NCBI GenBank assembly: GCA_035283685.1
Contig: DATETJ010000009.1
Span: forward strand, 396,925 to 460,924
Source: Candidatus Bathyarchaeia archaeon
GTDB lineage: Archaea; Thermoproteota; Bathyarchaeia; Bathyarchaeales; Bathyarchaeaceae
Length of the DNA stretch: 64,000 bases
Direction of reading: 5' to 3'
Of this stretch, positions 16,359-25,078 are shown piece after piece. Each line of letters starts with the position of its first letter. Positions within the stretch are counted from its first letter, which is position 1. The notes under the pieces were generated by a model. It was given only the letters and a program-made list of their open reading frames with translations, did not search any database and was not told the DNA's origin. The position numbers were made by a program, and so were the translations under genes.

Positions 16359-19300
16359 ATGAATGAAAAGGGGAGATCTGTTCCGAAAATCGTTGCGTTT
16401 CAGAAGGCTGACGCCAAGAAGCTAGCGGAGCTGTTCAACTCCTTTGACAAGGAAGGCTTGTGGCCTGGAGGTTTCACTGGTGGCGTGCCGTTCACGGCAG
16501 AGAGAGTGCTTAGCTCTTTTCCTGCGGGAGTGAAGAGCATCAGCATTTTGATTTCAACTCATAGGGGCAAGTTCACTGGCATTTGTAGTCTTCATCCTCA
16601 TGGTGAAGATGCCGAAGCTGCCTACATTGGGGTGTTTGGAGTTCATCCGGATTTTTTGGCTAAAGGTCATGGAAAAGCTATGATTCTTAAGGCGCTTCAG
16701 ATTGCAGCTGACAATGGCTTGATACGGGTTGATTTGAACACGTGGGCGGGCAACATGCGAGCGGTGCCCCTGTACAAGAAGTCTGGCATGTTTTGGGTTC
16801 CGGAGACAAGCGTTTACATGCAGGACTTTGTTCCGGGGATTTTGAATTTTCCTTTGGCGCGGGAGTTCTTCAAGAAGCACGATTGGTATTCGTCGCAGGT
16901 GCGGAAGCTTGAGCTTGTTCCCGACGAGTTTAGGCTTGAGGAAATGGAAGTGTTTCCGTATGAATTCGCTGAGGGTAAGGATAATCTCAAAGTGTGGGTG
17001 GACAGGTATGGTCGCGGCATCGTGGGAGTGGAGCGGACTCTTGAAGGTAAGCATCTGCGAGTTATGTGCAGGCTTAAGGATCATAAAGTAATCGCCGGAT
17101 TGGAACATGAACTCCTCATAGAGGTTGCAAACGACACTAAGAGCAGTATGCATGGTTCATTGTTCTTGTCTGGGTTCGAGGGCTTTGACGTTACAGTTCA
17201 TCCGTCGGAGTCGTTCATGGTTGAGAGCGGCGCGTCTCGAGTGTTGAGCGCTAAGTTCACGGTTAACCCGCAGACTGAGGCTCCTGAGGCTTCTCGGAAA
17301 CAGAAAACAGTCAAAGCAAGCCTGATTATCAATGGTGAGTTGGTTCCGTTTGAAATCGGCATGCGCATCTTGCCACTGCTTGAGTTTAAGACTTTTCCAG
17401 AAACTTTGACTGTTACTCCTGGAACAGCGGGCGAAATTCATGTCAACGTGTTCAATAATTCGAAAGAGCCTTTCCGTGGAAGCGTTTTCGTTGTCGACGA
17501 GGGCAGTAGGCTTTCATTGGGCAAGACTGTTTTTCCATTGGAGGTGCCAGCGAAGAGTCATTCTGGCTTCAGCATCGGCATGAAAGTTGGAGACGATCAG
17601 CCTACGTCTGTGATTCCTCTTGAGTTGCGCGCAAGAGGCAAGGTTAAGGGAGCTTCGGTTGACACCAAGACTGAGCAATTGTATGTCAAATGCTTGAGAC
17701 CTGGAGGCATAGTTGCTTCGGTAGAGAAGAGGGAACCGGGAAGAGTAGTGATTGTTGAAAATGAAGACATTGTTGCGCATGTGCAGCTCCGGGATGCGCT
17801 GTTGAATATTACGTTTAAGAACGCTTTGTCTGGGCGGCAGGATGTGTGGCTTCGTGGCGGGTTTGGAGTCGGACCGCCGTTTGGCTTTGTGAAGCCAATT
17901 GATTACAGTTATGAGATCGTGAAGCAGCCTGAGGGCTTAGAGTTGGTTCTTTCGGGTTTGCATCCGGATAAGCCGGGTGTTAAGATGATGCGGGTGTTGA
18001 CTTTCTACGCTGGGTCTTCGCTCATCAAGGAACAGGTCAAGGTTGTTAACTTGAATCCTGAGGTTGCCTATGATGTGAATGTGCGTGTGGGTGGGCAAAG
18101 CTCTGTGAGGAATCTGTTCAGGATGGTTGTGCCGCTGAAGGAAGTCGTGGAGCATGAGATGATTGCGTTTCCCGTGTCTGAGTCAGATCTGCCCACTGAC
18201 CCTAAGGAGTATGGGGAATCGTGGATTTGTTATCAGAATGAGGCGCAGGACTTCTGCTTTGGACAGATTTGGTCGCCTGAAAAACTCTTCAAAATCAGAT
18301 TTGGCGAGCAGTCTCTTGTGACTCCCGAGTATAAGCTGGGTCAAGTGAAGCCAGGCGAGACCGCTTGTACGTCAGAACTGTATTATGTCATTGAGAGAGG
18401 AAGCTGGCAGAACATTCGCAGGAAATGGCAATCCCTAGTCGAGAGGAAAATTCGCCCGGATGAGGAAATGATCGATTCGAAGCCTCTCTTCAATGTCCAG
18501 CTTACTGAAACCGTGTTGTATGACAAGGCTGAACTGAAGACTCAGCTTAGAGTTGAGAACTTTAGAAACAAGGAAGCCAGTGGCGAGGTCGTTTTGACGC
18601 CGCCGAAAGGCTGGAAAATCGTTCCCTCCAAGGTTGAGGTCAAGAAAGTCGCGATGAACAGTCCTTTTACTGCCAATGTATCCTTGCTTCCGCCTTCCAA
18701 GGCTGAGATGGGCGTTCACAGTGGAGATATCGCCTTCCACAGCGATAGGCAGGTGGTTCGGTTTCCTCTTGATGTTTGTCTTATCTCTCGCAGTGCGAAG
18801 CGGGCTGTGTCGGTTGCTCAAGGCAGGGAGGAGGACAAGGCTGTGTTCAAAGTTTCGAATGGGTTGCTTCGGTTCAAGGCGAGCGCAGAGTTTGCTGGGT
18901 GCCTCTACTTCTTGTCGAAAGGCGATGCTGTGAATCAGTTGTGTTCGAATTTCCCTCGTGTTGGCACAAAGGTGTTCTTAGAGAATTACACGGGTGGGAT
19001 AAGGGCGTTCTTTTTGGGTGATGGCTTTGAGTTTGCGAAGTCGAAAAGCCATGAGGAATTGTATGAGGCAGAGTTGGTTGAGGAAGGACGGTGGAAGGGA
19101 GTCAAGTTTTCTTTTGAGTCGAAGCAGCAGGAGCAGATTAAGGGCGTGGTGGGATCGGTTTCGTATTTGACTTTGCCACTCAGCAACATCATCAAGATTA
19201 AGCGTAGGTTTGAGAATCCTACGTCTGCGAGTTTCATGTTCAGCAGTTGCCTCTGGATTTCTCCGAATGTTGGAGGAACCTTTTACAAGAACGATGTGAT

Positions 19301-19616
19301 CTTTCCACGAGGCGGCAAGATTCTTCAGTTCAGGAGAGCGGGAGAGCCAGCGGTTGCCGGAGTTCAAACAGAGAAAGGATGGGCGCTAGTAGCTAATGCG
19401 GAGCAGAAAACGGGTCTCGGCGTGATCGCTGGGAACACTGACAAGTCAATGATACTTTCGTTGGACGTGGGGAAAACCATGCTGGAACTACTAGTCATGT
19501 CAAGGGTTCAACTGCAGCCTAAGCAAAGCTGTAAACTGGAGGATTATGCAGTTCTAAGCAGTGCAGACCACGAACCCATGGACAAGTTTTCAAGAATGCT
19601 TCGTGAAACAGCATGA
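16359..19616 (+). CDS. GNAT acetyltransferase fused to a large beta-sandwich protein
   Basis: A 1085-residue protein without signal peptide. Residues 10-160 are a GNAT domain: beta4 YIGVFGVHPDFLAKGHGKAM is the acetyl-CoA pyrophosphate loop (Q/RxxGxG/A variant AKGHGK), followed by NTWAGNMRAVPLYKKSGM. The remaining 900 residues are beta-rich, with at least four Ig-like NEW3-type modules (for example LRVMCRLKDHKVIAGLEHELLIEV, LTVTPGTAGEIHVNVFNN, LTPPKGWKIVPSKVEV) and two larger glycosidase-like beta-sandwich segments (residues 470-690 and 835-1060). No glycosidase active site is recognised. I know no described enzyme with this architecture; the sandwich could bind a polymer that the GNAT domain acetylates. 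Preceded by an AAGGT ribosome-binding site. Confidence 0.85.
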   Translation: MNEKGRSVPKIVAFQKADAKKLAELFNSFDKEGLWPGGFTGGVPFTAERVLSSFPAGVKSISILISTHRGKFTGICSLHPHGEDAEAAYIGVFGVHPDFLAKGHGKAMILKALQIAADNGLIRVDLNTWAGNMRAVPLYKKSGMFWVPETSVYMQDFVPGILNFPLAREFFKKHDWYSSQVRKLELVPDEFRLEEMEVFPYEFAEGKDNLKVWVDRYGRGIVGVERTLEGKHLRVMCRLKDHKVIAGLEHELLIEVANDTKSSMHGSLFLSGFEGFDVTVHPSESFMVESGASRVLSAKFTVNPQTEAPEASRKQKTVKASLIINGELVPFEIGMRILPLLEFKTFPETLTVTPGTAGEIHVNVFNNSKEPFRGSVFVVDEGSRLSLGKTVFPLEVPAKSHSGFSIGMKVGDDQPTSVIPLELRARGKVKGASVDTKTEQLYVKCLRPGGIVASVEKREPGRVVIVENEDIVAHVQLRDALLNITFKNALSGRQDVWLRGGFGVGPPFGFVKPIDYSYEIVKQPEGLELVLSGLHPDKPGVKMMRVLTFYAGSSLIKEQVKVVNLNPEVAYDVNVRVGGQSSVRNLFRMVVPLKEVVEHEMIAFPVSESDLPTDPKEYGESWICYQNEAQDFCFGQIWSPEKLFKIRFGEQSLVTPEYKLGQVKPGETACTSELYYVIERGSWQNIRRKWQSLVERKIRPDEEMIDSKPLFNVQLTETVLYDKAELKTQLRVENFRNKEASGEVVLTPPKGWKIVPSKVEVKKVAMNSPFTANVSLLPPSKAEMGVHSGDIAFHSDRQVVRFPLDVCLISRSAKRAVSVAQGREEDKAVFKVSNGLLRFKASAEFAGCLYFLSKGDAVNQLCSNFPRVGTKVFLENYTGGIRAFFLGDGFEFAKSKSHEELYEAELVEEGRWKGVKFSFESKQQEQIKGVVGSVSYLTLPLSNIIKIKRRFENPTSASFMFSSCLWISPNVGGTFYKNDVIFPRGGKILQFRRAGEPAVAGVQTEKGWALVANAEQKTGLGVIAGNTDKSMILSLDVGKTMLELLVMSRVQLQPKQSCKLEDYAVLSSADHEPMDKFSRMLRETA

Positions 19617-19772
19617 GCACTATGCCAGAATCACGAATCATATAAATTAGTGATTTTCAGAAGCGCAGGACCTACCCAGTAGACATTCTTGTGCGCGCAA
19701 GAAGTCTCTGTCCACAGACTGTAGATTGGAGGAATATCGAGGGCTTCATTCTGAAGGCTGACTACGATGGGG

Positions 19773-20279
19773 TTACTTTGCCTCTGATAAGTATTTGAAA
19801 TGTAGGGGCTTTATGACTTCTTTTCCGCGAAGATTTACAAGAACCGACTCAATGTCATCCACTAGGTCACCCCATGTGAGTCTAAAGTTGCGAAACCATT
19901 CGTCATAGTCTGAGTAGTCTTTATGAACTGAAATGTTGAAAGCGTCCATGCCCATTCCTCGCGATGCAGCATTCATAATGACGTTAGGCTGGTTCATTAG
20001 CCATTTCAGTCCCCTTTCCCGGCTAGTCTGGTATTTCTCCTCAGTGGCAACACTTGGTTTAATCTTGACGAAAGTCACTGCGAGTATTTGATAACCCATC
20101 TTGTCCCATTTCGGAACTATCGTATAACCATCGATTACTTCCTTCTCTAGAATTGCTCTCTTTCTTGAAATGGTAGGCTGAGAGACTCCCAGTTTCTTAC
20201 CTAGTTCCCTGTCACTCACTCTGGAGTTCTTTATCAACTCGGTAACTATTCTGTGGTCGATATCTTTTGATCTTTTCAT
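19773..20279 (-). CDS. Lrp/AsnC-family transcription regulator
   Basis: A 168-residue protein. Residues 3-55 form the winged HTH (DHRIVTELIKNSRVSDRELGKKLGVSQPTISRKRAILEKEV), followed by a divergent C-terminal alpha/beta domain (YQILAVTFVKIKP...) in place of a standard RAM ligand-binding domain. It therefore likely senses a small molecule in an unusual way or none at all. Two tandem copies of GAGCGATAA sit immediately before the ATG and may be its own operator. The 156-nt gap on its 3' side contains a TATA-like sequence and a 35-codon plus-strand frame (GTG at 19691) that I do not call as a gene. Confidence 0.87.
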   Translation of the reverse strand: MKRSKDIDHRIVTELIKNSRVSDRELGKKLGVSQPTISRKRAILEKEVIDGYTIVPKWDKMGYQILAVTFVKIKPSVATEEKYQTSRERGLKWLMNQPNVIMNAASRGMGMDAFNISVHKDYSDYDEWFRNFRLTWGDLVDDIESVLVNLRGKEVIKPLHFKYLSEAK

Positions 20280-20281
20280 AG

Positions 20282-20299
20282 TTATCGCTCTTATCGCTC
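20282..20299 (-). promoter_or_regulatory. tandem 9-mer repeat before the Lrp gene
   Basis: On the minus strand GAGCGATAA occurs twice back to back, ending two bases before the ATG at 20279. The position would overlap the ribosome-binding or transcription start region, fitting autoregulation by the adjacent Lrp-type protein. The role is inferred from position only. Confidence 0.35.
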
Positions 20300-20528
20300 A
20301 TGTGTTCTCTGTCCTACTTCATATTGCTTTTGGAAAATCGTTAGGCTTCGTTAAAGCCTGTTGGTCGTTTGGGTAGAAATTCTATCACAACAACAACCCT
20401 TCCTTCTACCCCTTCTTCCCCCCTCTCTATTACCTCTCTATTACAATTACAGACAGAGAGACAAAGAAGTCTCTGAAAGAGTCAAAGCTTCTAAAGGAGA
20501 GCTAGGTCTTTCAGCAGGGTGACGATGT

Positions 20529-21146
20529 TTAGGGTCTTTGTATAAGTGCAGATATGGCAATTGATACTACCAGAGAGAGTACGTAGATTAACAAGAACCT
20601 GCTTAATATTTTCCCTTTGATTTCTCCCCACACATCTATCTTCTGTCCTAGAAGAGAAGCAAGTCTCGCTTCAAGCCAGTTTGTGAATTTCTTAGATACG
20701 AGTCCTTGAACAAGAACGGTAGCAGTCCCAAGAATCAATCCTATCAGAAGAACTGCAGTCTCATTTTGCACGATAATTTTAGCCACATAAACAAATAGTG
20801 CTGTCGGATAGAATATCAAACACACTAGCAGGAAACACCATGCGAGAATACGGTTCTTCATTGAATCATACAACATACCTTTGAAACCTATGATGAAAGA
20901 AAACAGCATTGAAAAAACGACTGCTACCATAAGAAACAACAAACCAGCAGACTCTTTAGCAGTCAAAAAATCATGTTGGCTAATTATTAGTCCACTAGTA
21001 AACGTTGAAAGAGCGATGAGGCTGTAGAAAAATCCATCAACTCTGGAGAGAACTTTCTCTTTCTTCCTCTCTTGCTTCGTCTTCTCGGATTCTTCTATCA
21101 AAAAGTCGATTTTTTCTTCCAGTGTTTTTCTGTCTTCAGTAGCCAT
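20529..21146 (-). CDS. membrane protein with N-terminal coiled coil
   Basis: A 205-residue protein. Residues 1-38 are charged and helical (LEEKIDFLIEESEKTKQERKKEK), then four hydrophobic helices: about residues 38-60, 68-88, 96-120 (WCFLLVCLIFYPTALFVYVAKI) and 125-150, plus a final helix at 183-203. An AAAGGTG site is present upstream of the ATG. The family is not recognised. The flanking interval on its 5' side (21147-21398) contains only a fragmentary 29-codon frame with CKNC that lacks a normal start. Confidence 0.7.
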   Translation of the reverse strand: MATEDRKTLEEKIDFLIEESEKTKQERKKEKVLSRVDGFFYSLIALSTFTSGLIISQHDFLTAKESAGLLFLMVAVVFSMLFSFIIGFKGMLYDSMKNRILAWCFLLVCLIFYPTALFVYVAKIIVQNETAVLLIGLILGTATVLVQGLVSKKFTNWLEARLASLLGQKIDVWGEIKGKILSRFLLIYVLSLVVSIAISALIQRP

Positions 21147-21398
21147 TGATTTTCTGCACCTTTCACAATTCTAGTTAGCTCTTTTTAGCTCCGTTATAAC
21201 GTTTCTGCAATTCTTACACTTAAGAACATACAGAAACAGTAGAATCTGTGCAGATGACAATTACAGTTTGGGAAGTGGAAGATAGGTTAGAGTTTTTAGG
21301 CATAAAAGCCTGATTGCTCGAATCACCACTATTCACCGATTTGAGATTCGTGTAGGTGATATTTCTGGCAGTGTAAGCAGTGGTACAACTCTGAACGG

Positions 21399-23366
21399 TC
21401 AATCCCTTTGAAGTTCAGGGAGGATTTTTTCATAGAAAGCTAATGATTCTGGGTTGACTAATGCATCCTTGTTTGTGACTGGTCTGCCGTGGATGATGTT
21501 GGCGACTGAGCTCTCTACTTTCTTCATGTTGAATGTGTAGGGAATGTCTGGTGCCTCAATGATTAAGGCTGGAACATGTCTTGGCGAAGCCTGCTCCCGC
21601 AACGCTACTCGTATCTTGTTCTTCAAATCCTCAGTTAACCCGTAACCCTGCGTTAGCTTGACGAATAGGATGACGCGTTCCTCGCCTTTCCACGCTTGTC
21701 CCACAGCCATGCTGTCCGCTACTTCGGGAAACTTCTCTACTACGTTGTAGATTTCGGAGGGTCCAATGCGCACGCCAGATGGCTTCAACGTGAAATCAGA
21801 CCTACCCAAGAAGGTTATGCCGCCCGTGTCACCGTGAAACAGAACCCAATCACCGTGCCGCCAAACATCCGGAAACACATTAAAGTACGCGTCCTTGTAC
21901 CGCTTGCCATCCGGGTCATTCCAGAAATAAATGGGCATAGGAGGCGCAGGCGCTTCACACACAAGCTCAGCCTGCTGGTCTACCACAGACTTGCCCTTTT
22001 CATCATAGGCTTTAACTTTCATGGCTAAGGCTGGGCTCTGCAACTCACCAGCATAAACCGGCTGAATCGGGGTGCCAATGGCAAAGCAGCCGTTGATGTC
22101 GGTGCCCCCAGCAATGGAGTTGAAATGCAAATCCCCCTTGATCTCACGATAAACGTACTCGAAACCTTCAGCTGACAAAGGCGAACCCGTCTGACTAATC
22201 TCTTTAAGAGCAGGGAGGTCAAACTCCTTGCCCGGCTTGGCGCCTACACTTCGCAGATAATTGATGTAGCTGGCACTGCAACCAAAAATGCTAATCTTTT
22301 CATCCTGCGCCATCCGCCACATGGCAGTCCAGTCAGGGTAATTCGGGTTTCCATCATACAACACGACCGTAGCGCCCACAGCCAACGCACCCAGCAGCCA
22401 GTTCCACATCATCCAGCTGGGCGATGTAATGTAGAAAACACGGTCTTTACGCTTCACATCCGAATGCAGCTGCAACTCCTTCAAATGATTGATGAGCACA
22501 CCGCAACCCTGAACCATGCATTTTGGCTTACCTGTAGTGCCCGAAGAAAACATGATATAAACTGGATGATTGAAATCCACCTGCTCAAACCTAAGCTCAG
22601 ACGGGCTATCACGAGAAAGGAAATCCGTGTACACCACAGACTTATGAATGCTGCCTATGTTGGGCTTCTCACTCATGTACGGAACAACAACAACCTTCTC
22701 AAGCGAAGGCAATTCCCCAGCAATCTTCTCAACATTAGGCAAGAAGTTGAACGCCTTACCCTTGTACGGATAACCATCCACCGTGAACAACACTTTAGGC
22801 TCAATCTGACTTAGCCGATCGAGAACCGCGACGGGTCCAAGCTCACTACCACAAGAAGACCAAATGGCACCGATGCTCGTAGTAGCCAACATGGCAATGG
22901 CAGTTTCCATCAAATTAGGCATGTAAGCAGCCACACGATCACCCGGCTTCACACCCATCTTCCGAAGCGACTCAGCCAGCCTAGCCACAACACGATACAA
23001 CTCGGCATACGTCATCTTCGCTGTCTTAGCCGTCTCACCACGGAAAACAAACGCTAAACGATCATCCCTATACCGCAACAGGTTCTCAGCAAAATTCAAC
23101 CGACTGCCAACAAACCATTTTGCGCCCGGAAATTTGGTTAAATCGTCGACGACATGATCATACTTCCTCGAGGCTTTAATGTCTGCAAAATCCCACATAG
23201 CCGCCCAAAAATCTGGAATGCACTCAATAGACCATTTGTACAAGTCATTATAGGAGCCAATCCTGAGCTCATGCCTCTTATTGACAACGTCAATGAACTT
23301 CGTCACATTCGCCTGCTTAACCCGTTCTTGTGAAGGCACCCAAAGCGGCTTCCTCAACCCAGACAC
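21399..23366 (-). CDS. acsA: acetoacetyl-CoA synthetase (acetoacetate-CoA ligase)
   Basis: A 655-residue ANL-superfamily adenylate-forming enzyme. The A3 motif is YIMFSSGTTGKPKCMVQGCG; the acetoacetate-type block is PSWMMWNWLLGALAVGATVVLYDGNP interrupted by usual spacing, followed by GGTDINGCFAIG, HGDWV and the C-terminal catalytic Lys in YTFNMKKVES. Its closest family is acetoacetate-CoA ligase rather than acetate-CoA ligase. The start is a GTG at 23366 with GGAG 6 nt upstream; upstream in-frame ATGs encode a hydrophobic non-homologous extension. It would activate acetoacetate (or a similar short acid) to its CoA ester with ATP, feeding central metabolism. It stands alone, next to repeat copy B. 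Confidence 0.92.
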   Translation of the reverse strand: MSGLRKPLWVPSQERVKQANVTKFIDVVNKRHELRIGSYNDLYKWSIECIPDFWAAMWDFADIKASRKYDHVVDDLTKFPGAKWFVGSRLNFAENLLRYRDDRLAFVFRGETAKTAKMTYAELYRVVARLAESLRKMGVKPGDRVAAYMPNLMETAIAMLATTSIGAIWSSCGSELGPVAVLDRLSQIEPKVLFTVDGYPYKGKAFNFLPNVEKIAGELPSLEKVVVVPYMSEKPNIGSIHKSVVYTDFLSRDSPSELRFEQVDFNHPVYIMFSSGTTGKPKCMVQGCGVLINHLKELQLHSDVKRKDRVFYITSPSWMMWNWLLGALAVGATVVLYDGNPNYPDWTAMWRMAQDEKISIFGCSASYINYLRSVGAKPGKEFDLPALKEISQTGSPLSAEGFEYVYREIKGDLHFNSIAGGTDINGCFAIGTPIQPVYAGELQSPALAMKVKAYDEKGKSVVDQQAELVCEAPAPPMPIYFWNDPDGKRYKDAYFNVFPDVWRHGDWVLFHGDTGGITFLGRSDFTLKPSGVRIGPSEIYNVVEKFPEVADSMAVGQAWKGEERVILFVKLTQGYGLTEDLKNKIRVALREQASPRHVPALIIEAPDIPYTFNMKKVESSVANIIHGRPVTNKDALVNPESLAFYEKILPELQRD

Positions 23367-23452
23367 ATCCTGCTCCGAAAGGGCAATTATGCAAAACACA
23401 AACATAAAACCCTTAACATACACCAAAAAAGAAGAAGCAAACAAACACGTGG

Positions 23453-23793
23453 GTGCAGACTACTCTTGGGCAGAAACAAGCTCGGTATTATTACTGTTTC
23501 TAAGCGTGAGTTAATAACATCTGAAACAGAAACCGGTCCTCACACGCCGTCCTTGACGAAGCCAGGTCCAACCAGTGACGAAGCCCTGACACAGACCAGC
23601 GGGCAAGCAGAACCCAAATCACCATACAAAAACCCAAACACACCCCAAGAAACAACGCGCAGACTCGTTGATGTCACTTAGAACACTCTGACGACGACAT
23701 CCATACAGCTTCAGCCGCACAACACACTCAACATGGTAGAAGAAGGCTAAAGGGAAATGGCGCCTTCTTCTTCTGAAATCTCTTTCCCCGCAC
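23453..23793 (+). repeat. dispersed repeat, copy B (with partial duplicate to 23862)
   Basis: It aligns with copies A, C and D through GCAGACTACT, CTCGGTATTATTACTG, TTCTAAGCG.GAGTTAATAAC, then a copy-specific 120-nt insertion, then GTTGATGTCACTTAGAACAC, ACAGCTTCAGCCGC, and the GAAGAAGG...CCTTCTTC hairpin. It lacks the second stem. Immediately downstream, 23808-23862 repeats the block GATGTCACTAGGAAC...CACACAGCTCTTCCCGC a second time in diverged form, so the right half is partly duplicated in tandem. It occupies the 550-nt gap between acetoacetyl-CoA synthetase and the OB-fold gene. Confidence 0.75.
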
Positions 23794-23920
23794 AACAGCC
23801 ATGCTGGATGATGATGTCACTAGGAACAGCTTGACGATGACGCCCACACAGCTCTTCCCGCGATTTCAGGGACATCGAGATTACTTTATCCTATTCAGAG
23901 GCAATGTCCAGCCGGAGCCT

Positions 23921-24544
23921 TCAGTTAGCGACAACGCCACTAGCGACACGAACAGAACCCGTCTTCCCAACCCTCAACTGCCGCTCCCCTCTAAACGTAG
24001 AAATCCGGGCATTCTCAATCTGAACCACATCGCCCACAGACACAGAGTTAATCTGGTCATTCCACAGGCACAGCTTAATCTTCCCAGTTTCATCCGAAAT
24101 CAACGCATTAGCAACACTAGCATGATTACCAAACCGCGTAATCACAAACGTCGGCTTCGTAATCTCCAAAACCTCACCCTTCAAATTCACCTTCTTCATG
24201 CCCACCCGCAGGTTTTTAATCAGGAGCAACTCAGACCTACCATCCTTCCTGAAATGATGCCTACAAAGCGCATCCAAGTTCTCAACATCCTTAATCGGGT
24301 TACCCTGCCTCAACAAAAACTCGTCAAAAACCGGAAACTGCGCCACCACCTTAGAACCCGTCGTAATCAACAAAACCACTCTATCCTTCTGCCTCAGACG
24401 ACACTCAATAGACAGACTACCACACGACGACCTCCGATTCTCCCCAGCCGAAACCAACGCATTAAAAAACACGTCAGCATCAACATCATACTTAGCCGAC
24501 AGAAACGCCAAGTACTCAGCAGGCGACGCCTTATTCCGCAACAC
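23921..24544 (-). CDS. OB-fold single-stranded-DNA-binding (RPA-like) protein
   Basis: A 207-residue protein. Residues 118-205 form an OB-fold: KVNLKGEVLEITKPTFVITRFGNHASVANALISDETGKIKLCLWND, then VSVGDVVQIENARISTFRGERQLRVG, the pattern of RPA/SSB archaeal OB-folds. Residues 1-115 are a predicted alpha/beta region (DVDADVFFNALVSAGENRRSSC...) without a family that I recognise. GTG start at 24544, with GGGTGGG upstream. It probably binds ssDNA or RNA. Two tiny zinc-protein genes follow upstream on the same strand and may share regulation. Confidence 0.8.
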   Translation of the reverse strand: MLRNKASPAEYLAFLSAKYDVDADVFFNALVSAGENRRSSCGSLSIECRLRQKDRVVLLITTGSKVVAQFPVFDEFLLRQGNPIKDVENLDALCRHHFRKDGRSELLLIKNLRVGMKKVNLKGEVLEITKPTFVITRFGNHASVANALISDETGKIKLCLWNDQINSVSVGDVVQIENARISTFRGERQLRVGKTGSVRVASGVVAN

Positions 24545-24587
24545 TATCCCACCCTTCCCGCCAGAGCCATTTCCATCGCCGCAAGCC

Positions 24588-24731
24588 TCACTTCACAAAC
24601 TTCAACGGATGCCTCTTAAACCTCTTCTTACACGTCACACTGCAAAAATAATAAGTCTCACCATCATACGTCTTCTTGAACTTAGCAGACTTGTCATCCA
24701 GAACTGCACCACAAACCGGATCCCTTGGCAT
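24588..24731 (-). CDS. YHS-domain metal-binding mini-protein
   Basis: A 47-residue protein beginning MPRDPVCGAVLDDKSAKFKK and ending FCSVTCKKRFKRHPLKFVK. It is essentially a single YHS/TRASH-like domain: Cys7, then TYDGETYYFCSVTC with Cys30 and Cys34, the three-Cys metal site of this family. Such domains bind Cu, Zn or related metals as a sensor or chaperone. It is too short for common ORF cut-offs. It lies 43 nt upstream of the OB-fold gene on the same strand, with a GATA-rich leader. Confidence 0.85.
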   Translation of the reverse strand: MPRDPVCGAVLDDKSAKFKKTYDGETYYFCSVTCKKRFKRHPLKFVK

Positions 24732-24826
24732 TATCCTAGCCTTGACCTCATGTTAAAGTGCACATACTCCTTATTGTGATTAGTGGTAAAAAAGAGGGTT
24801 TATGAAACAAAGACAACCACGTAAAC

Positions 24827-24964
24827 CTAATATCTTCTCGGGGGTCTTCGCTTAGCATAACATTCTCGGCAGTACACAGGTCTGCTACCGTCAGGCTTGA
24901 ACGGAACTTCGCATTCCTGCCCACAGTCAGCACAGACTGCCTTATGCGTTTCGCTTCTATACAT
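24827..24964 (-). CDS. small CxxC/CxxC zinc-ribbon protein
   Basis: A 45-residue protein, MYRSETHKAVCADCGQEC followed by EVPFKPDGSRPVYCRECYAK and a basic RRPPRRY tail. The two CxxC pairs (CADC, CREC) make a classical zinc ribbon, as in a small family common in archaea and candidate-phylum bacteria. A longer frame in another phase starts 8 nt upstream but lacks domain logic. The basic tail suggests nucleic-acid or ribosome binding. Function unknown. Confidence 0.8.
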   Translation of the reverse strand: MYRSETHKAVCADCGQECEVPFKPDGSRPVYCRECYAKRRPPRRY

Positions 24965-25078
24965 TCTACCATTTCAACTCCCTAAACTGTTTAGCGCAAA
25001 AATCTCTTTTTTGCACACCCTCATTACAAGACTAGCTCTCTTAAATCTATCCATTGACAAAAACGGTTCCCCCCAAAG

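Noticed and set aside
19691-19798. 35-codon plus-strand frame beside the Lrp gene
   Set aside because: Coding-looking peptide and a TATA-like sequence upstream, but no ribosome-binding site and it overlaps the end of the regulator gene; not enough to call.
21183-21272. 29-codon minus-strand fragment with a CKNC motif
   Set aside because: No ATG or GTG, only a TTG start; probably a remnant of a zinc-ribbon protein.
24748-24972. A 74-codon frame overlapping the small zinc ribbon
   Set aside because: The other phase encodes a clean CxxC/CxxC zinc ribbon; the long frame has no domain logic.
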